From positions 57,092 through 121,091 of the forward strand of contig JASIRB010003451.1 in the NCBI GenBank assembly GCA_030323885.1: a stretch of DNA of 64,000 nt. Reading direction: 5' to 3'. Below the pieces are notes generated by a model, which saw nothing but the letters and a program-made list of their open reading frames with translations, was not told the DNA's origin and searched no databases. Below are positions 22,553 to 32,431 of the stretch, piece by piece (position 1 is the stretch's first letter; the number at the start of each line of letters is the position of its first letter). Source of the stretch: Branchipolynoe longqiensis (taxonomy: Eukaryota > Annelida > Polychaeta > Phyllodocida > Polynoidae). A program made the position numbers and the translations under genes.

Positions 22553-22760
22553 GTGATGTATAACGCATTATGCGAGTATAAAGGCGTGGAAGGGAATTAA
22601 CCCCTCCTTATTACTATTATGTCCTAATTATTGTTATTATTACAATACATACTGTACTGCCTCCTCCATCTCGTGACTGGTGGCGCCACCCCCGGCTGCG
22701 CCCGGTACCCTCCTACCCTGAATACTTCACTCGCCTCTGGAAAATGCGGAACAGCTGTGG
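22553..22760 (+). repeat. interspersed repeat P, copy 1
   Basis: TGATGTATAACGCATTATGC then GAGTATAAAGGCG, GGAAGGGAATTA, a TTATTATTA stretch, TACTGCCTCCTCCAT and GGTGGCGCCACC. A short hairpin (CGCA/TGCG) follows the start. Copies lie at 24049 and 60410, with related ends at 12.1/13.0 kb, 35.1 kb and 47.2 kb, usually next to a TA array. Confidence 0.75.
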
Positions 22761-22851
22761 AAAATGCGGGAACAGATCTCACAAGTAGTCTAAATGCACC
22801 CGTGACTGACGATTTAGCTCCCCTACCTCGGCGGGGGATGGAGAAAACATC

Positions 22852-23436
22852 ATGATGGACAGTGCCGTTAGTGTACGTGTGAACAGTGTTGGGGGCAGTA
22901 GTACTGACTTCGATCAAAAAAAACCCGTACTTGTGACTGACCGAATTATTTCTGCCCACGATAAAAATGTTTGCATTACAACCGATGACCCCGGTCTTGT
23001 TGCCCGTACTGCTGAAGGCCATGTTGAAAAACCTGTACTCGTAATTTACCAGCATAACTCTGCAGAGGGCCACCGTCACAATAATGTTCCCATTACAACC
23101 AATGATCAGGGCCAGGTTACTCGTATAAAACACACTTCACTAGATGGCATTTTTCCCAGTCATGACTTGTCCATGCATGCTCGTCCCGACCATGGTGAGC
23201 ATGCCCGGGGGGAGAAAGAATTCAAAACAAGCGTAAGAATTATAAAACCTGTTACGAATTGTGAAATATTGCTTTCCAACGGGAGTGCCGCCGCTTGTTT
23301 TGCCTGTGATTGTAACTCTGTCTCTTACGGCGCCAGTGGCAATACTTCCACCCACCACTCAGAGCAATGCACTAGCCACACCCTGCATGGTTTATTTATT
23401 GGGGAAAATGATCCTGGTAACCATCAGATTATGTGA
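22852..23436 (+). CDS. hypothetical 194-residue frame with an internal repeat; doubtful gene
   Basis: No family is recognised. The frame contains two copies of a roughly 36-residue phrase (KPVLVTDRIISAHDKN / KPVLVIYQHNSAEGHR, then ITTDDPG / ITTNDQG). The DNA repeat is about 108 bp, a multiple of three, and the frame stays open across both. The complementary strand is also open for 169 codons, so length alone proves little. No signal peptide or membrane segment is visible. It lies between two direct copies of repeat P, about 1.3 kb apart. It could be cargo of, or the interior of, a mobile element, or simply a stop-poor tandem repeat. Confidence 0.2.
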   Translation: MMDSAVSVRVNSVGGSSTDFDQKKPVLVTDRIISAHDKNVCITTDDPGLVARTAEGHVEKPVLVIYQHNSAEGHRHNNVPITTNDQGQVTRIKHTSLDGIFPSHDLSMHARPDHGEHARGEKEFKTSVRIIKPVTNCEILLSNGSAAACFACDCNSVSYGASGNTSTHHSEQCTSHTLHGLFIGENDPGNHQIM

Positions 23437-23499
23437 AGGTATTAAACACATTGTCATACAAAAGAAACTAGGGGTGGCCGAGCGAACCCCCAAAGTCAC

Positions 23500-23811
23500 T
23501 GCACCTATTTGCATTTGCTATAATAAGGCGCTGAGTGCGCATGCGCGTTTAGCTGTATGGCCGCGTTATTGTTATTGCAGCTCGGCGCCATTACACGTGC
23601 CTGTGATTACAAGGCGTTGCTGCACAGAGGTTGCGCGCGCACACGCCATCCTGGGCCCCTAGCCGCCCTCCCTCCAGCAGTCAGACTGGTCTCATTACGA
23701 CGCTTATCTCGCCCATCCTTGCCGCCGTCAAGACGGCCCGGGACATCGTGACGTGTTAGCCTCGTTACGTCATCGCCACCTGCCACCGGGCGCGCCGAAC
23801 TGTGTCGCGCC

Positions 23812-23815
<4 letters not shown>
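23500..23815. other. GC-rich segment, no gene recognised
   Basis: CpG-rich block (GCGCATGCGCG, TGCGCGCGCAC, GGGCGCGCCG) between the hypothetical frame and a TA array. It could be a CpG-rich promoter or an element end, but nothing decides this. Confidence 0.3.
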
Positions 23816-23862
<47 letters not shown>

Positions 23863-24050
23863 GTATATGTATATATGTATACATATATATATAAATATAT
23901 ATGTATACATATATATACATATATATGTATATATACATATATATATGTATATATGTATACATATATATACATATATATGTATATATACATATATACATAT
24001 ATATGTGTATACATGTGTATATATATATAGATATATATATATATATATAT
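23812..24050. repeat. TATATA/TATACATA microsatellite
   Basis: Pure (TA)n followed by ATATATGTATACATATATATA variants. Confidence 0.95.
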
Positions 24051-24240
24051 GATGTACAATGCATTATGCGAGTATAAAGCGGCGGAAGGGAATTATTTCC
24101 TTATTATTATTAGTAGTATTATTACACGATACAATGTACTGCCTCCTTCATGTGTCATGACTCATGGCGCCACCTCAGGCGCTCCCCGGTACCTGTATAT
24201 CGTGAAAACATCACTCACGTCAGAGGATTTATGTACATAT
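24049..24240 (+). repeat. interspersed repeat P, copy 2
   Basis: Same order as copy 1 (GATGTACAATGCATTATGC, GAGTATAAAG, TACTGCCTCCTTCAT, GGCGCCACC, CCGGTACC), in the same orientation. Confidence 0.8.
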
Positions 24241-24259
24241 AGATATATATATATTTTTA

Positions 24260-24291
<32 letters not shown>

Positions 24292-24349
24292 CATAAGAGT
24301 ATGTTAGTACTAATAACTATTATAGTAGATTAGTCAATTTTCAATGCAC

Positions 24350-24795
24350 ACAAATAAATTATTAGTTTAGCCCAATCATAGAGCATACAAAGAATAGATT
24401 ATTATTATTAGGTTAGCCCATTCATAGACCATAGGAATAGATTATTAGTTTAACCCATTCATAGAACATATTAAGAAGGGTAGAGTATTAGTTTAGGACA
24501 TTCATAGAGCATAAGAAGAATACATTATTAGTTTACGACATTCATAGAGCATAAGAAGAATACATTATTAGTTTAGCCCATTCGTAGAGTGTGAGAATAG
24601 ATTTAAGTACTTCATCGTAGTTCCAATGCACGGGAATATATTATTAGTTTAGCCCTTTCACAAGGCATAAAAAGGGTAGGTTATTGGCTTAGCCAATCCA
24701 CGACACATAAGAACAGATTATCAGTTCATCTCATTCACAATGAATATTATTAGCTTAGCCCATTCACAAGGCTTAAGAATGATAGCTTATTGGAA
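24350..24795 (+). repeat. minisatellite with about 40-60 bp units (TTAGTTTAGCCCATTCATAG)
   Basis: About nine units of TTAGTTTAGCCCATTCATAG, AGCATAAGAAGAATA, GATTA. Units drift steadily to the right. Confidence 0.85.
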
Positions 24796-24799
24796 TATG

Positions 24800-25135
24800 A
24801 TGAGAATAAGAAGAGGAAGAACAAGAAAGCAGAGGAAAAAATACTAAAACAAGACAAAGTAATAGGAGGATGTGAAGGATTTCAAGAATAAGAAGAGGAC
24901 AAACAAGAAAGCAGAGGAAAAAATACTAAACAAGTCAAAGTAATAGGAGGATGTGAAGGATTTCAAGAATAAGAAGAGGACAAACAAGAAAGCAGAGGAA
25001 AAAATACTAAAACAAGTCAAAGTAATAGGAGGATGTGAAGGATTTCAAGAATAAGAAGAGGACAAACAAGAAAGCAGAGGAAAAAATATTAAAACACATA
25101 AAAATAAAAGGAGGATGTGAAGGATTTCAAGACTA
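24800..25135 (+). repeat. 82-bp minisatellite, 4 units
   Basis: Unit starts (GAATAAGAAGAGGA) at 24803, 24886, 24967 and 25049. Each carries AGAAAGCAGAGGAAAAAATA and AATAGGAGGATGTGAAGGAT. Confidence 0.95.
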
Positions 25136-25413
25136 AAAGTAAAAACAAACAAAAGAAGTTGTGTGTGTATATACATACCGTACATGTCCCAATAGATGCA
25201 CGCGCACTGCGCAAATGCAGACACATGGATGCGCGTCGATTCAAAGTTAAAGAATTTCATGGGTTTGCTTTTGTCATGCCTCTGAAATAAAGTGGGATTG
25301 TCTTATTTTATGTGCATTCAGTCTGAATATGATCGTAAATTTGTGCGCGCTTTCAATCCTGAAATGGGGTGTGTGCTTCTATTGGGTATCGTGCTTCTAT
25401 TGGGACATATACA

Positions 25414-25492
<79 letters not shown>
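25136..25492. other. no gene; ends in a TA array
   Basis: Contains a short duplication (TGTGCTTCTATTGG twice at about 25371-25400) and a (TA)n run from about 25408. Confidence 0.5.
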
Positions 25493-25495
<3 letters not shown>

Positions 25496-25986
25496 TATAA
25501 CCCTGTTAAACCAAACTTGAAGGGACCCTAGAAATTTGTTTGGATTAACCGATCATTGGTTTAACCGAGCTTTGACTTTGACTTGGCTTTGGCAAAAACG
25601 GGGGTGCATTATGAATGTACAATGTATGTGGACACTATGATTATTGTTTTTTATGTATATACAGTTTAACCCCATTAAACTAACCTCGGTTAAATCAAAC
25701 GATCGGTTAATTCAAACTTTTTTCGGCGACATGGCAAAATACTACCATTTTATCATATAAAAAAGTCTCGGATAACCTTAAAACGACATGAAAGTTTGGT
25801 TTAACTGTACCGGAAGTGGCCTGGGGCCGACAATTTTGTTAGGATTAACTGATACTTTGGATTAACCGAGTTTGGTTTAACCAACTTTTTTATATGATAA
25901 ATGGTAGTATTTTGCCGGGCTGCCGAAAAAAAAGTTTGGATTAACCGATCGTTTGGTTTAACCAAGCTTGGTTTAATGGGGTTGTA

Positions 25987-25989
<3 letters not shown>
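25493..25989. mobile_element. pogo/Tigger-like MITE, family C, copy 1 (composite)
   Basis: CAGTATAACCCTGTTAAACC at the left and TTTAATGGGGTTGTACTG at the right, TA flanks. A second complete left terminus lies inside at about 25661 (CAGTTTAACCCCATTAAAC), so the unit is one copy inserted into another. The interior repeats GGATTAACCGATC and GGTTTAACC in both orientations. Confidence 0.85.
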
Positions 25990-26049
<60 letters not shown>

Positions 26050-26050
26050 T
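25990..26050. repeat. TA microsatellite
   Basis: (TA)n starting directly at the target TA of the family C element. Confidence 0.95.
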
Positions 26051-26089
26051 GTATATATACATATACATACGCTGTGTTACTAACTGTTA

Positions 26090-26465
26090 GATTCATGCGG
26101 GGTGTGACTTAGCGGAGCCTACATTGTTGTGTGATGCGGTCGGTGCAGGTGGCCATAACCAGGGTGATACTGATCGCTATCCACGTCACGCATGCGCAGC
26201 ACTTGGGGACGCTGGACTTCCGGTGACACGGAATCTCTCGCAGAACCGGGCGAGGCACGAGATGCGAGTTGGGGGGGGGGGGGGGGGGGGGGGGGACGTG
26301 TCTCAGCGCGTTATCTCGTATCGAATCTGGTCCTCGCGAAACCAACTCGTACATGAATTTATCTCTTTTCTTTGGGGGGGGGGGGGGGGGGCCGTGTGTG
26401 TGTGTGTGTGTGTATTTTTTTTTTTTTATGGGGGGTTGAAAAGTTATTTTGAAAAGTGTAGCGGT
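26090..26465. other. unassigned, with homopolymer runs
   Basis: Two long G runs (26271-26294 and 26375-26391), a GT run and an (A/T) run. No gene is recognised. Confidence 0.5.
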
Positions 26466-26517
26466 AGTACAGTGAAATCTCTCTAGTCTAACTCGACCGA
26501 CCATGGGACCGACTTTA

Positions 26518-27256
26518 TGGCCCTGTCACACTACGACGTGACTACGTCAGCGTAGGCAGAACGTGAAAATAATTATATTACGTCGACGTTATGGGCGTAA
26601 TATGCAAATTGTGGACGTGAGCGTAACGTGAAAGTAACGTGGGTGAACGTCGTGACCTTAGCTGTAACGTGACAACGTTAGGGGGGAGGGGTAATTGGCG
26701 ACGTGACCGGGCGTTAGTGTAACGTGAGCGTAACGTCGCCGTAACGGGTGCGACGTGGACGTAACGTGACCGTAACGCCACCGTAACGTGACCGTAACGT
26801 GACCGTAACGTGACCGTAACGTGACCGTAACGTGACCGTAACGTGACCCTAACGTGACCGTAACGTGACCGTAACGTGACCGTAACGTGACCGTAACGTG
26901 ACCGTAACGTGCAAAACGCTGCCCACACGTTGCTCCCACCCGGGCCGTCGGTCTGATGTGACATAACGTGACTCTAACGTCATTTACGCTGCTATAACGA
27001 TCGCGGAACGTCAACCTAACGTCATTGTCACGTCATCCCAACGTAACGGCTTCACGTTGAGATACGTCGAAAGTTTTGAACAGGTTCAAAACCTTGACGC
27101 GCGCCGACGTAACACGACGTAACATGACGTAGCTCGACGTCACTCTAACGTCATTATCACGTCATCATAACGTGACCCAACGTACGGCAACGTAATGACG
27201 AAAAATCATCACGTTAGGCTCACGTTGTCTCGTTACGTCGTAGTGTGACAGGGGTA
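26518..27256 (-). mobile_element. CCCTGTCACAC MITE, element A (11-bp word ACGTTACGGTC)
   Basis: Left terminus TGGCCCTGTCACACTACGAC, right terminus GTCGTAGTGTGACAGGGGTA, target duplication TTA on both sides (26515-26517, 27257-27259). The interior is almost wholly made of ACGT-centred words. At 26750-26915 these become a near-perfect 11-bp array (AACGTGACCGT), about 14 units. A short motif TTTTGAACAGGTTCAAAAC lies near the right third. Outside the array it is very similar to element E at 48698-49608, in the opposite orientation. No coding capacity. Short TIRs and a TTA duplication fit PIF/Harbinger or ISL2EU-like MITEs. Confidence 0.85.
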
Positions 27257-27281
27257 TTAACTTAGTTTAAGTGGTCCATTA

Positions 27282-27539
27282 GCACCTCCATCACACCAAA
27301 CTAGTTCTCAAAACATCCGACCACATTCGAAAACGGGTTCTGGTCAGGGTCAAATGTGGCTGCAAGAAAATGTTGAGCATGCTCAAAGTTCTGGAGAACC
27401 ATTCCATTCTAGCCCGTCCATTTGGTTTGTAAAAAGACTAAAAAGTGGCTGCTATGTCCATTCTGTTCGCACACAGTTTGAGTCCATTCAGCAACATTTT
27501 CAAGAACATAGTGCAAACTAGTTTGCTATGATGGGGGTA
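27282..27539. mobile_element. CCCTGTCACAC-type MITE, element F
   Basis: Termini GCACCTCCATCACACCAAAC and the complement of CAAACTAGTTTGCTATGATG, with TTA duplications (27279-27281, 27540-27542). The AACTAGTT word occurs next to both termini. Inside is TGTTGAGCATGCTCAAAG. 258 bp, non-coding. Confidence 0.75.
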
Positions 27540-27712
27540 TTAGGGAGGTGGTCGGTTTGGGGAGTTAGAATATGGCTACAATCGTATTGTTGGGACCGAA
27601 ATAAAGCGATCGAATTAGGGGAGTGAGTAGTACAGAGGTCGGTCTGTGGAGGTGGTCGGTTAGACGTTTTACTGTATTTGGATTGTATAACTGGTTAGAT
27701 TGAATGGTATAC

Positions 27713-27760
<48 letters not shown>

Positions 27761-27764
27761 TATA

Positions 27765-27942
27765 CAGTAAAACCTCTCTATACCGACCTCTCCACAGATC
27801 GACCACTCCCCTATACCGATCGCTTTATTTGGGTCCCAACAATACCATTGTAAGTATATTCTAACTCTCTAAACCGACCACCTCCCTAAATGGACCACTT
27901 AAAGTCGGTCCCATGGTCGGTCGATTTAGAGAGGTGTTACTG
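27765..27942. mobile_element. pogo/Tigger-like palindromic MITE, family B, copy 3
   Basis: 178 bp from CAGTAAAACCTCTCTATACC to TTTAGAGAGGTGTTACTG with TA flanks; nearly full-length palindrome. Confidence 0.9.
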
Positions 27943-28324
27943 TACATAGAGATATTCCTCTTACCTATTTCTTTCCCCCATTTTGTCCCTTTCTAATGGT
28001 GGTAGACGAACCCATATTCATGGAGCCTGAATTGTGTTGTGCATTGTCTGTGTGGGGTGGGGGTGGGGGTGGAGGTAGGGGTGGGGGTAGGAGGGGGAGT
28101 CTAAGTGAATGTGTGTGTTTTTGTATATTTTAATTTGCCATCTTGGCGGTTGTTTTATTACTAGGTTCGATTCTTCTATTAGATATAATTTAGATAAAGT
28201 ACCGTATCATCAAAGTCCTTACAGATCTAGATAAGAAGCGTACATGCAAGCTTTAAAAAACAACAAAATGTCTTCTTCCTTTTTAGAACTTAAATATAAG
28301 TCACCCGTGTGTACTGCAATCACG
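27943..28324. other. no gene recognised
   Basis: Contains a short GGGGTGGGGGT array (28056-28100). Otherwise AT-rich. Confidence 0.4.
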
Positions 28325-28625
28325 AGAGTTGGTTGGTTGTTGGAGTTTTACCTCCTGGCAACATATAAGGTCTACAGACTTGTGACAGCGCACACTCATA
28401 GCAACTTAATAGTGCTGCCCCACTGGGAAATCAGGCCTCTGGCACCATGACCTGATATCCCACTCAGTCATGTTATCCTGACACTCAGCTAACCAGTCCT
28501 TTCCCTATCCTATTAATGCAGAGCGCCAGGCTAGGAGGTGACAAGCATCAATTTTAAAGTCATTGGTTTGACTCGACCGGGAACCAAAATCCCGACCTTC
28601 CACATACGAGACCCACACTCAGTCC
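28325..28625 (-). mobile_element. tRNA-derived SINE S1
   Basis: Complement of the full S1: tail GTTGGAGTTTTACCTCCTGG, body TGCCCCACTGGGAAATCAGG, GATATCCCACTCAGTC, B-box zone TTTGACTCGACCGGGAACC, then a decayed head. Confidence 0.85.
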
Positions 28626-29712
28626 TAAACTAAAACTAAAGTGCTGGCTCTTTTCCGATGTAAGCATCACATTTTCTAAATCAAAAACACTGACCTAGAT
28701 TTGATCCTATATATGCAACTAAGGTTCACATATTAATTAAGGTGCACTTGTTAAAGCTCTCCAGTCCGATGGAAGCATCAAATATTCAAAACCAAAAGGA
28801 CTTCACTAGATTTCAGCCCAGCTATTCAACTTAGATACGGATGCATTTATTAAGCATTTGTTGGTCGATTGAAGGGGATACTAAAGGCCCTGTCACACTA
28901 CGATGTCGGGCGTCAGCGCATGCTCAAGGTTAGAAAATTTGCCAGTACATCGGCATTCGTCAAACTTTTCAGTGGTGGGAGAGAAAAATGGGCGTATACA
29001 CAACATACACACAATGTACATAACATATGCAGAATGTATCTCTGACATATTGCTAGCATATAAGACAGTTCATGTGTCTCGCAAAACGTCCGCAAAACGT
29101 TAGCAAAATGTTCGCAAAATGCTCGCATACGCTCATAGAATGTTGACCAACATTACATACGTTACTCCATCGCTAGAAGTATGGCATACATGTTAAATAC
29201 GCTGAAGATACGGCAGGCATACGTTCGAAGTACATTAGGAGTACGTAATGCAGTTGGCAGTACACGGACTGTAACCGGACTGTAGGCGGTCTGCACATTC
29301 TGACCGGCTGAACGTACGGCTAACGTGCAGCAACATATACCAACGTATCCCTAATGTACTCCCAATGTACCCCAATGTATCCCAAACATACACACAGCAT
29401 ACGTTCAACATACAAGCCACACGTTGAAAATTTTGAGCATGCACAAAACTTGTTCAGAGCCTCGATGCGCGTCGACGTAAGATGACATATACCAACATAT
29501 CCAGAACGTATACGCCATATGCCCAATGTACACGTAACATACGCCGACGTACGCCGACATACGCCCACATGTTGGTCGAAAATCACAAACATTGGTGCAC
29601 ATTTAGGCGATACATCGTAGTGTGACAGGCCCTTAAGTCACTTTAACAGAATCTGTTACTGCTGAAGCTTATGCTGTCAGAATGTTGATGTGCTTGCAAA
29701 AAGTAATTTGGC
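28626..29712. mobile_element. TTAA-family element(s), interrupted by MITE B
   Basis: Left pieces (28626-28740 and 28745-28884) show CCAGTCCGATGGAAGCATCA, TTCAAAACCAAAA and GATTTCAGCCCAGC. The sequence resumes at 29634 with TCACTTTAACAGAATCTGTT. Joining the flanks restores the family's ATACT-AAGTCA-TTTAACAG order, which shows that MITE B inserted here. Confidence 0.7.
28885..29633. mobile_element. CCCTGTCACAC MITE, element B (ACATACG/ACGTACG words)
   Basis: Termini AGGCCCTGTCACACTACGAT and ATCGTAGTGTGACAGGCCCT; TAA duplications at 28882-28884 and 29634-29636. The interior is dense in ACATAC, CCAACGTA and GCAAAACGT words (for example CGACGTACGCCGACATACGC). Near the right third is TTTTGAGCATGCACAAAAC followed by GATGCGCGTCGACGTAA, the same block order as element A. 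Non-coding. Confidence 0.85.
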
Positions 29713-29714
29713 AT

Positions 29715-30400
29715 GTGTTCACTATGCGGGAGGCCATGGGATCAATCCCCGACTGAGTCAAATTTAATACTGACAAGTATTGATACTTGTCACTTCCTTG
29801 CCCGGTGCTTGACATTACTAACACAGTACAGCCCAGGCACTGTTTGTCGGCTCTATGTCAGGATAATGTGACTGAGTGGGATATTGGGTCATGGTGCCAG
29901 TGGTAGAGATGACCCAATTGGAGCATCACTAAAAGGTCCTATCACTACGCACTGTTACGAGTGTATGAGGCTAACCTGGAAGGACAAAGTGACAAATAAG
30001 GAAATACTCGAACGGACGGGGCTGCCCTCTATGGAAGATCTCCTGATCAAAAAGAATCTCCGGTGGACTGGACACCTCATGGGGATGTCATCAGACAGGC
30101 TACCAAAGCAGATCCTCTATTCTCAACTGTCTTCTGGTTACAGAAAGAGAGGGCGCCCTCATCTCCGGTTCAAGGATACCATCAAGAGAAACCTGAAGCT
30201 GAGAGACATTAAGACCGACTCATGGACGCAACTCTCACAGCAGAGAGCTAAATGGAGAGCGGCAGTCAAGTAATTAAAGCAGTCTTTGTCGCATCGCGAC
30301 TAACAGCATGATGATGATGATGTTATGAGTTGGTACTAATCATGATGTGACTTTAGGTGTTGCTAGGACATGAAAAGCCCCTAATAAGCAAAAGAAACAA
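29715..30400 (+). mobile_element. tRNA-derived SINE S1, interrupted by LINE-A copy 3
   Basis: S1 sequence up to CACTGTTACGAGT and from GTTATGAGTTGGTACTAATC onward. The degraded head retains CGACTGAGTCAAA. The S1 consensus runs straight across the insertion point. Confidence 0.85.
29963..30321 (+). mobile_element. LINE-A 3' fragment, copy 3, nested in SINE S1
   Basis: About 100 codons of the LINE-A ORF2 end without a stop until the family stop (TLPSMEDLL replaced by GLPSMEDLL; LRWTGHLMGM), then the shared 3' UTR and trinucleotide tail. Flanking GTTACGAGT and GTTATGAGT (29954-29962, 30322-30330) form a 9-bp target duplication with one difference. The 359-bp insert is 5'-truncated. Confidence 0.92.
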
Positions 30401-30462
30401 GCCCACTTTTAGACCTGCCCGTGCTGATCTTCCAGCCCTTGGGTGTATATAGATAATGAATG

Positions 30463-31282
30463 TTTTAATTAAAGTTGCATGGTCCGATGTTTTTCAAAAC
30501 CAAAACACTTCTCTAAATTTGGTTCTATATATCGAACTTACATACTAGTGTATTACTTAAAGTTGCATAGTCCGATGGTTTTGAATTTCGGTATTTTTTC
30601 TCAGATAAATATATTAGATCGATCACTAGTATCTACTTTACATTAGTTCAAAGTTACGTCTATTTTAAATAGTAAACTTTTGAGATATTTTGAGTGCAAA
30701 CATGGAAAATTAGTTTTGGCAAGCTTGCCAAAAGTCTGATACCATAGACTTCTGCAGTAAAAGGTTCTGTTAAATTGACTCAGTATTGCCTTCTACGCAG
30801 AAACAGATACTTAATAAGTGCATCAGTATCTAAGTTAGATATGTAAAATCAAATCTAGATAATTGGTTTGGTTTTGAAAATTTGACATTTCATCGGACTA
30901 TGCAGCTTTCAGGATTGGAAACAGCCTATAAAGAATAATCAGTGAATTTATTACCTCATTCCTTTGGACACCAAATTTGAGACGGGAACACTCATGGAGC
31001 AATTAGGTCAATCTCATGGCCTAATTAGCCAGACCCTCATTCCAAGTACCATACATAACATGGTTATCGCGAGATGTCAATATGCGTCATGGCTCGAGGA
31101 CTTTTGGAAAGCTTGTCAAAAGTATGTTGGGTTCTTTCAGCTCAAATTGCTTCAAAACTAGCCAATTTTCATCAAAATTACTCCTAACTAATGATTAGTA
31201 GGTTATAACGATCAATTTGATATATTTATCTAAAAAATATAATAAAAGTTCAAACGCCATCGGACCATGCAACTTTAAAAGC
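30463..31282. mobile_element. TTAA-family elements, cluster of three (one complete)
   Basis: A left fragment (30463-30553), a complete copy (about 30554-30912) from TTAAAGTTGCATAGTCCGAT to CATCGGACTATGCAGC, and a right part (about 31000-31282) ending CATCGGACCATGCAACTTTA. The interior folds on itself, with AAGCTTGCCAAAA in the middle. The complete copy is close to the one at 38604-38955. Confidence 0.8.
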
Positions 31283-31321
31283 CTGCGTACATTGCTAACT
31301 CACAGCACCTCCAATTGAGTT

Positions 31322-31650
31322 GACCGGGCGCGGTGGGCGAATCGGTAGAGCGCGGGCCTCCCATGCGGAAGGTCGGGAGTTTGGTTCCCGTTCGAGTCAA
31401 ACCAATGACTTATAAAATTGATACTTGTTGCTTCCTAACCTGGAGCTCAGCATTAATAGGATACGGCAAGGACTGGTTAGCTCAGTGTCAGGATAATGTG
31501 ACTGAGTGGGATATCGGGTCATGGTGCCGGTGGCCTGATTTCCCAATGGGGCAGATTTATTAAGTTGCCATCAGTATGCACTGTGACAAGTCGTTACCCA
31601 TCCTGATATGACCCTAGATTTTGCCAGGACATAAAACTCCAACAACCAAC
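31322..31650 (+). mobile_element. tRNA-derived SINE S1, full-length copy
   Basis: Head GGGCGCGGTGGGCGAATCGG, TAGAGCGCGGGCC (A box) and GTTCCCGTTCGAGTC (B-box zone). Body TCAAACCAATGACTTA, GATACTTGTTGCTTCCTAAC, AGTGTCAGGATAATGTGACT and GATATCGGGTCATGGTGCC. Tail GATTTTGCCAGGACATAAAA, CTCCAACAACCAAC. The head resembles a leucine/serine-type tRNA. About 320 bp, the best-preserved S1 here. Confidence 0.9.
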
Positions 31651-32428
31651 TCAATTGAGGTATATGTATATGTAGATATGTGAGAGCATGGTTAGGGGAG
31701 AGTAGGAAACAGCATTGTTCGACAGAGCTGTACAATCATATGACAAACCTTCCCAGGCCATACTGTCGGGCAAATAGCACCTGGCTTTTAATGGGGGGTA
31801 TATCTTCACACACAAAGAAAAGCAACAAAAGCATTTGTAAACATCACACTCTAGCGGCAAACAATTGCACTAACTTATTGTTCCATGGACTAGCAATACA
31901 GAATGCCTGATATGGCTGTGTGTGTGGGGTGCAGGTTCTGTGCGTGTGCGTGGGGGGGGGGAGTGGTTGTTTTTTTATGTGAGGCCGTGGGGGTTCTAAA
32001 ATAATTACTTTTTCTGATGATATGTTACAGTTGCAAGCTTAAACTCTGAAGGCGATGTCGACCTTTCTAGAATTGTCTCTCAGTCTGTGTGCTTTATCAC
32101 TAACATGTGTGTTTGTTTTATTAACAGTTGAAAATAAACGATTGCAGAAGTCCCAGCATGCATTTCAATTGGTGCAGTGATGTGAGTTGTCCACCCGTCT
32201 ACACTCGGCGATTACTTGCACCGCTTTTCGCTTGTCTCTACGTATTGTATTCACCTCAAGGCTTGTCTCTAGTTTCGCTTGTACTTTTCAGTAAGTTTTC
32301 TGTTTACCTGCATTAGATCCAGATGCAGTACACAGTACACAGCTACACAGCAACTTATAGTGACAAAACATGGGGGACGACGAGACTGTTAGTGTCTAGC
32401 AGTGAAAACAAGTGATTAGGCTTAACCG
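31651..32428. other. no gene recognised
   Basis: Short frames up to 76 codons without motifs. A G9 run is at 31951-31959. A TACACAG doublet lies near 32332-32348. Confidence 0.35.
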
Positions 32429-32431
32429 TTA

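Larger units (their letters stand above)
26470..27674. mobile_element. family B pogo/Tigger-like MITE carrying two nested MITEs
   Basis: Left end CAGTGAAATCTCTCTAGTCT and right end GGTTAGACGTTTTACTG with TA on both sides. Removing the inserts at 26518-27256 and 27282-27539 leaves a normal-length family B element, continuous with the copy at 27765. Confidence 0.85.
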
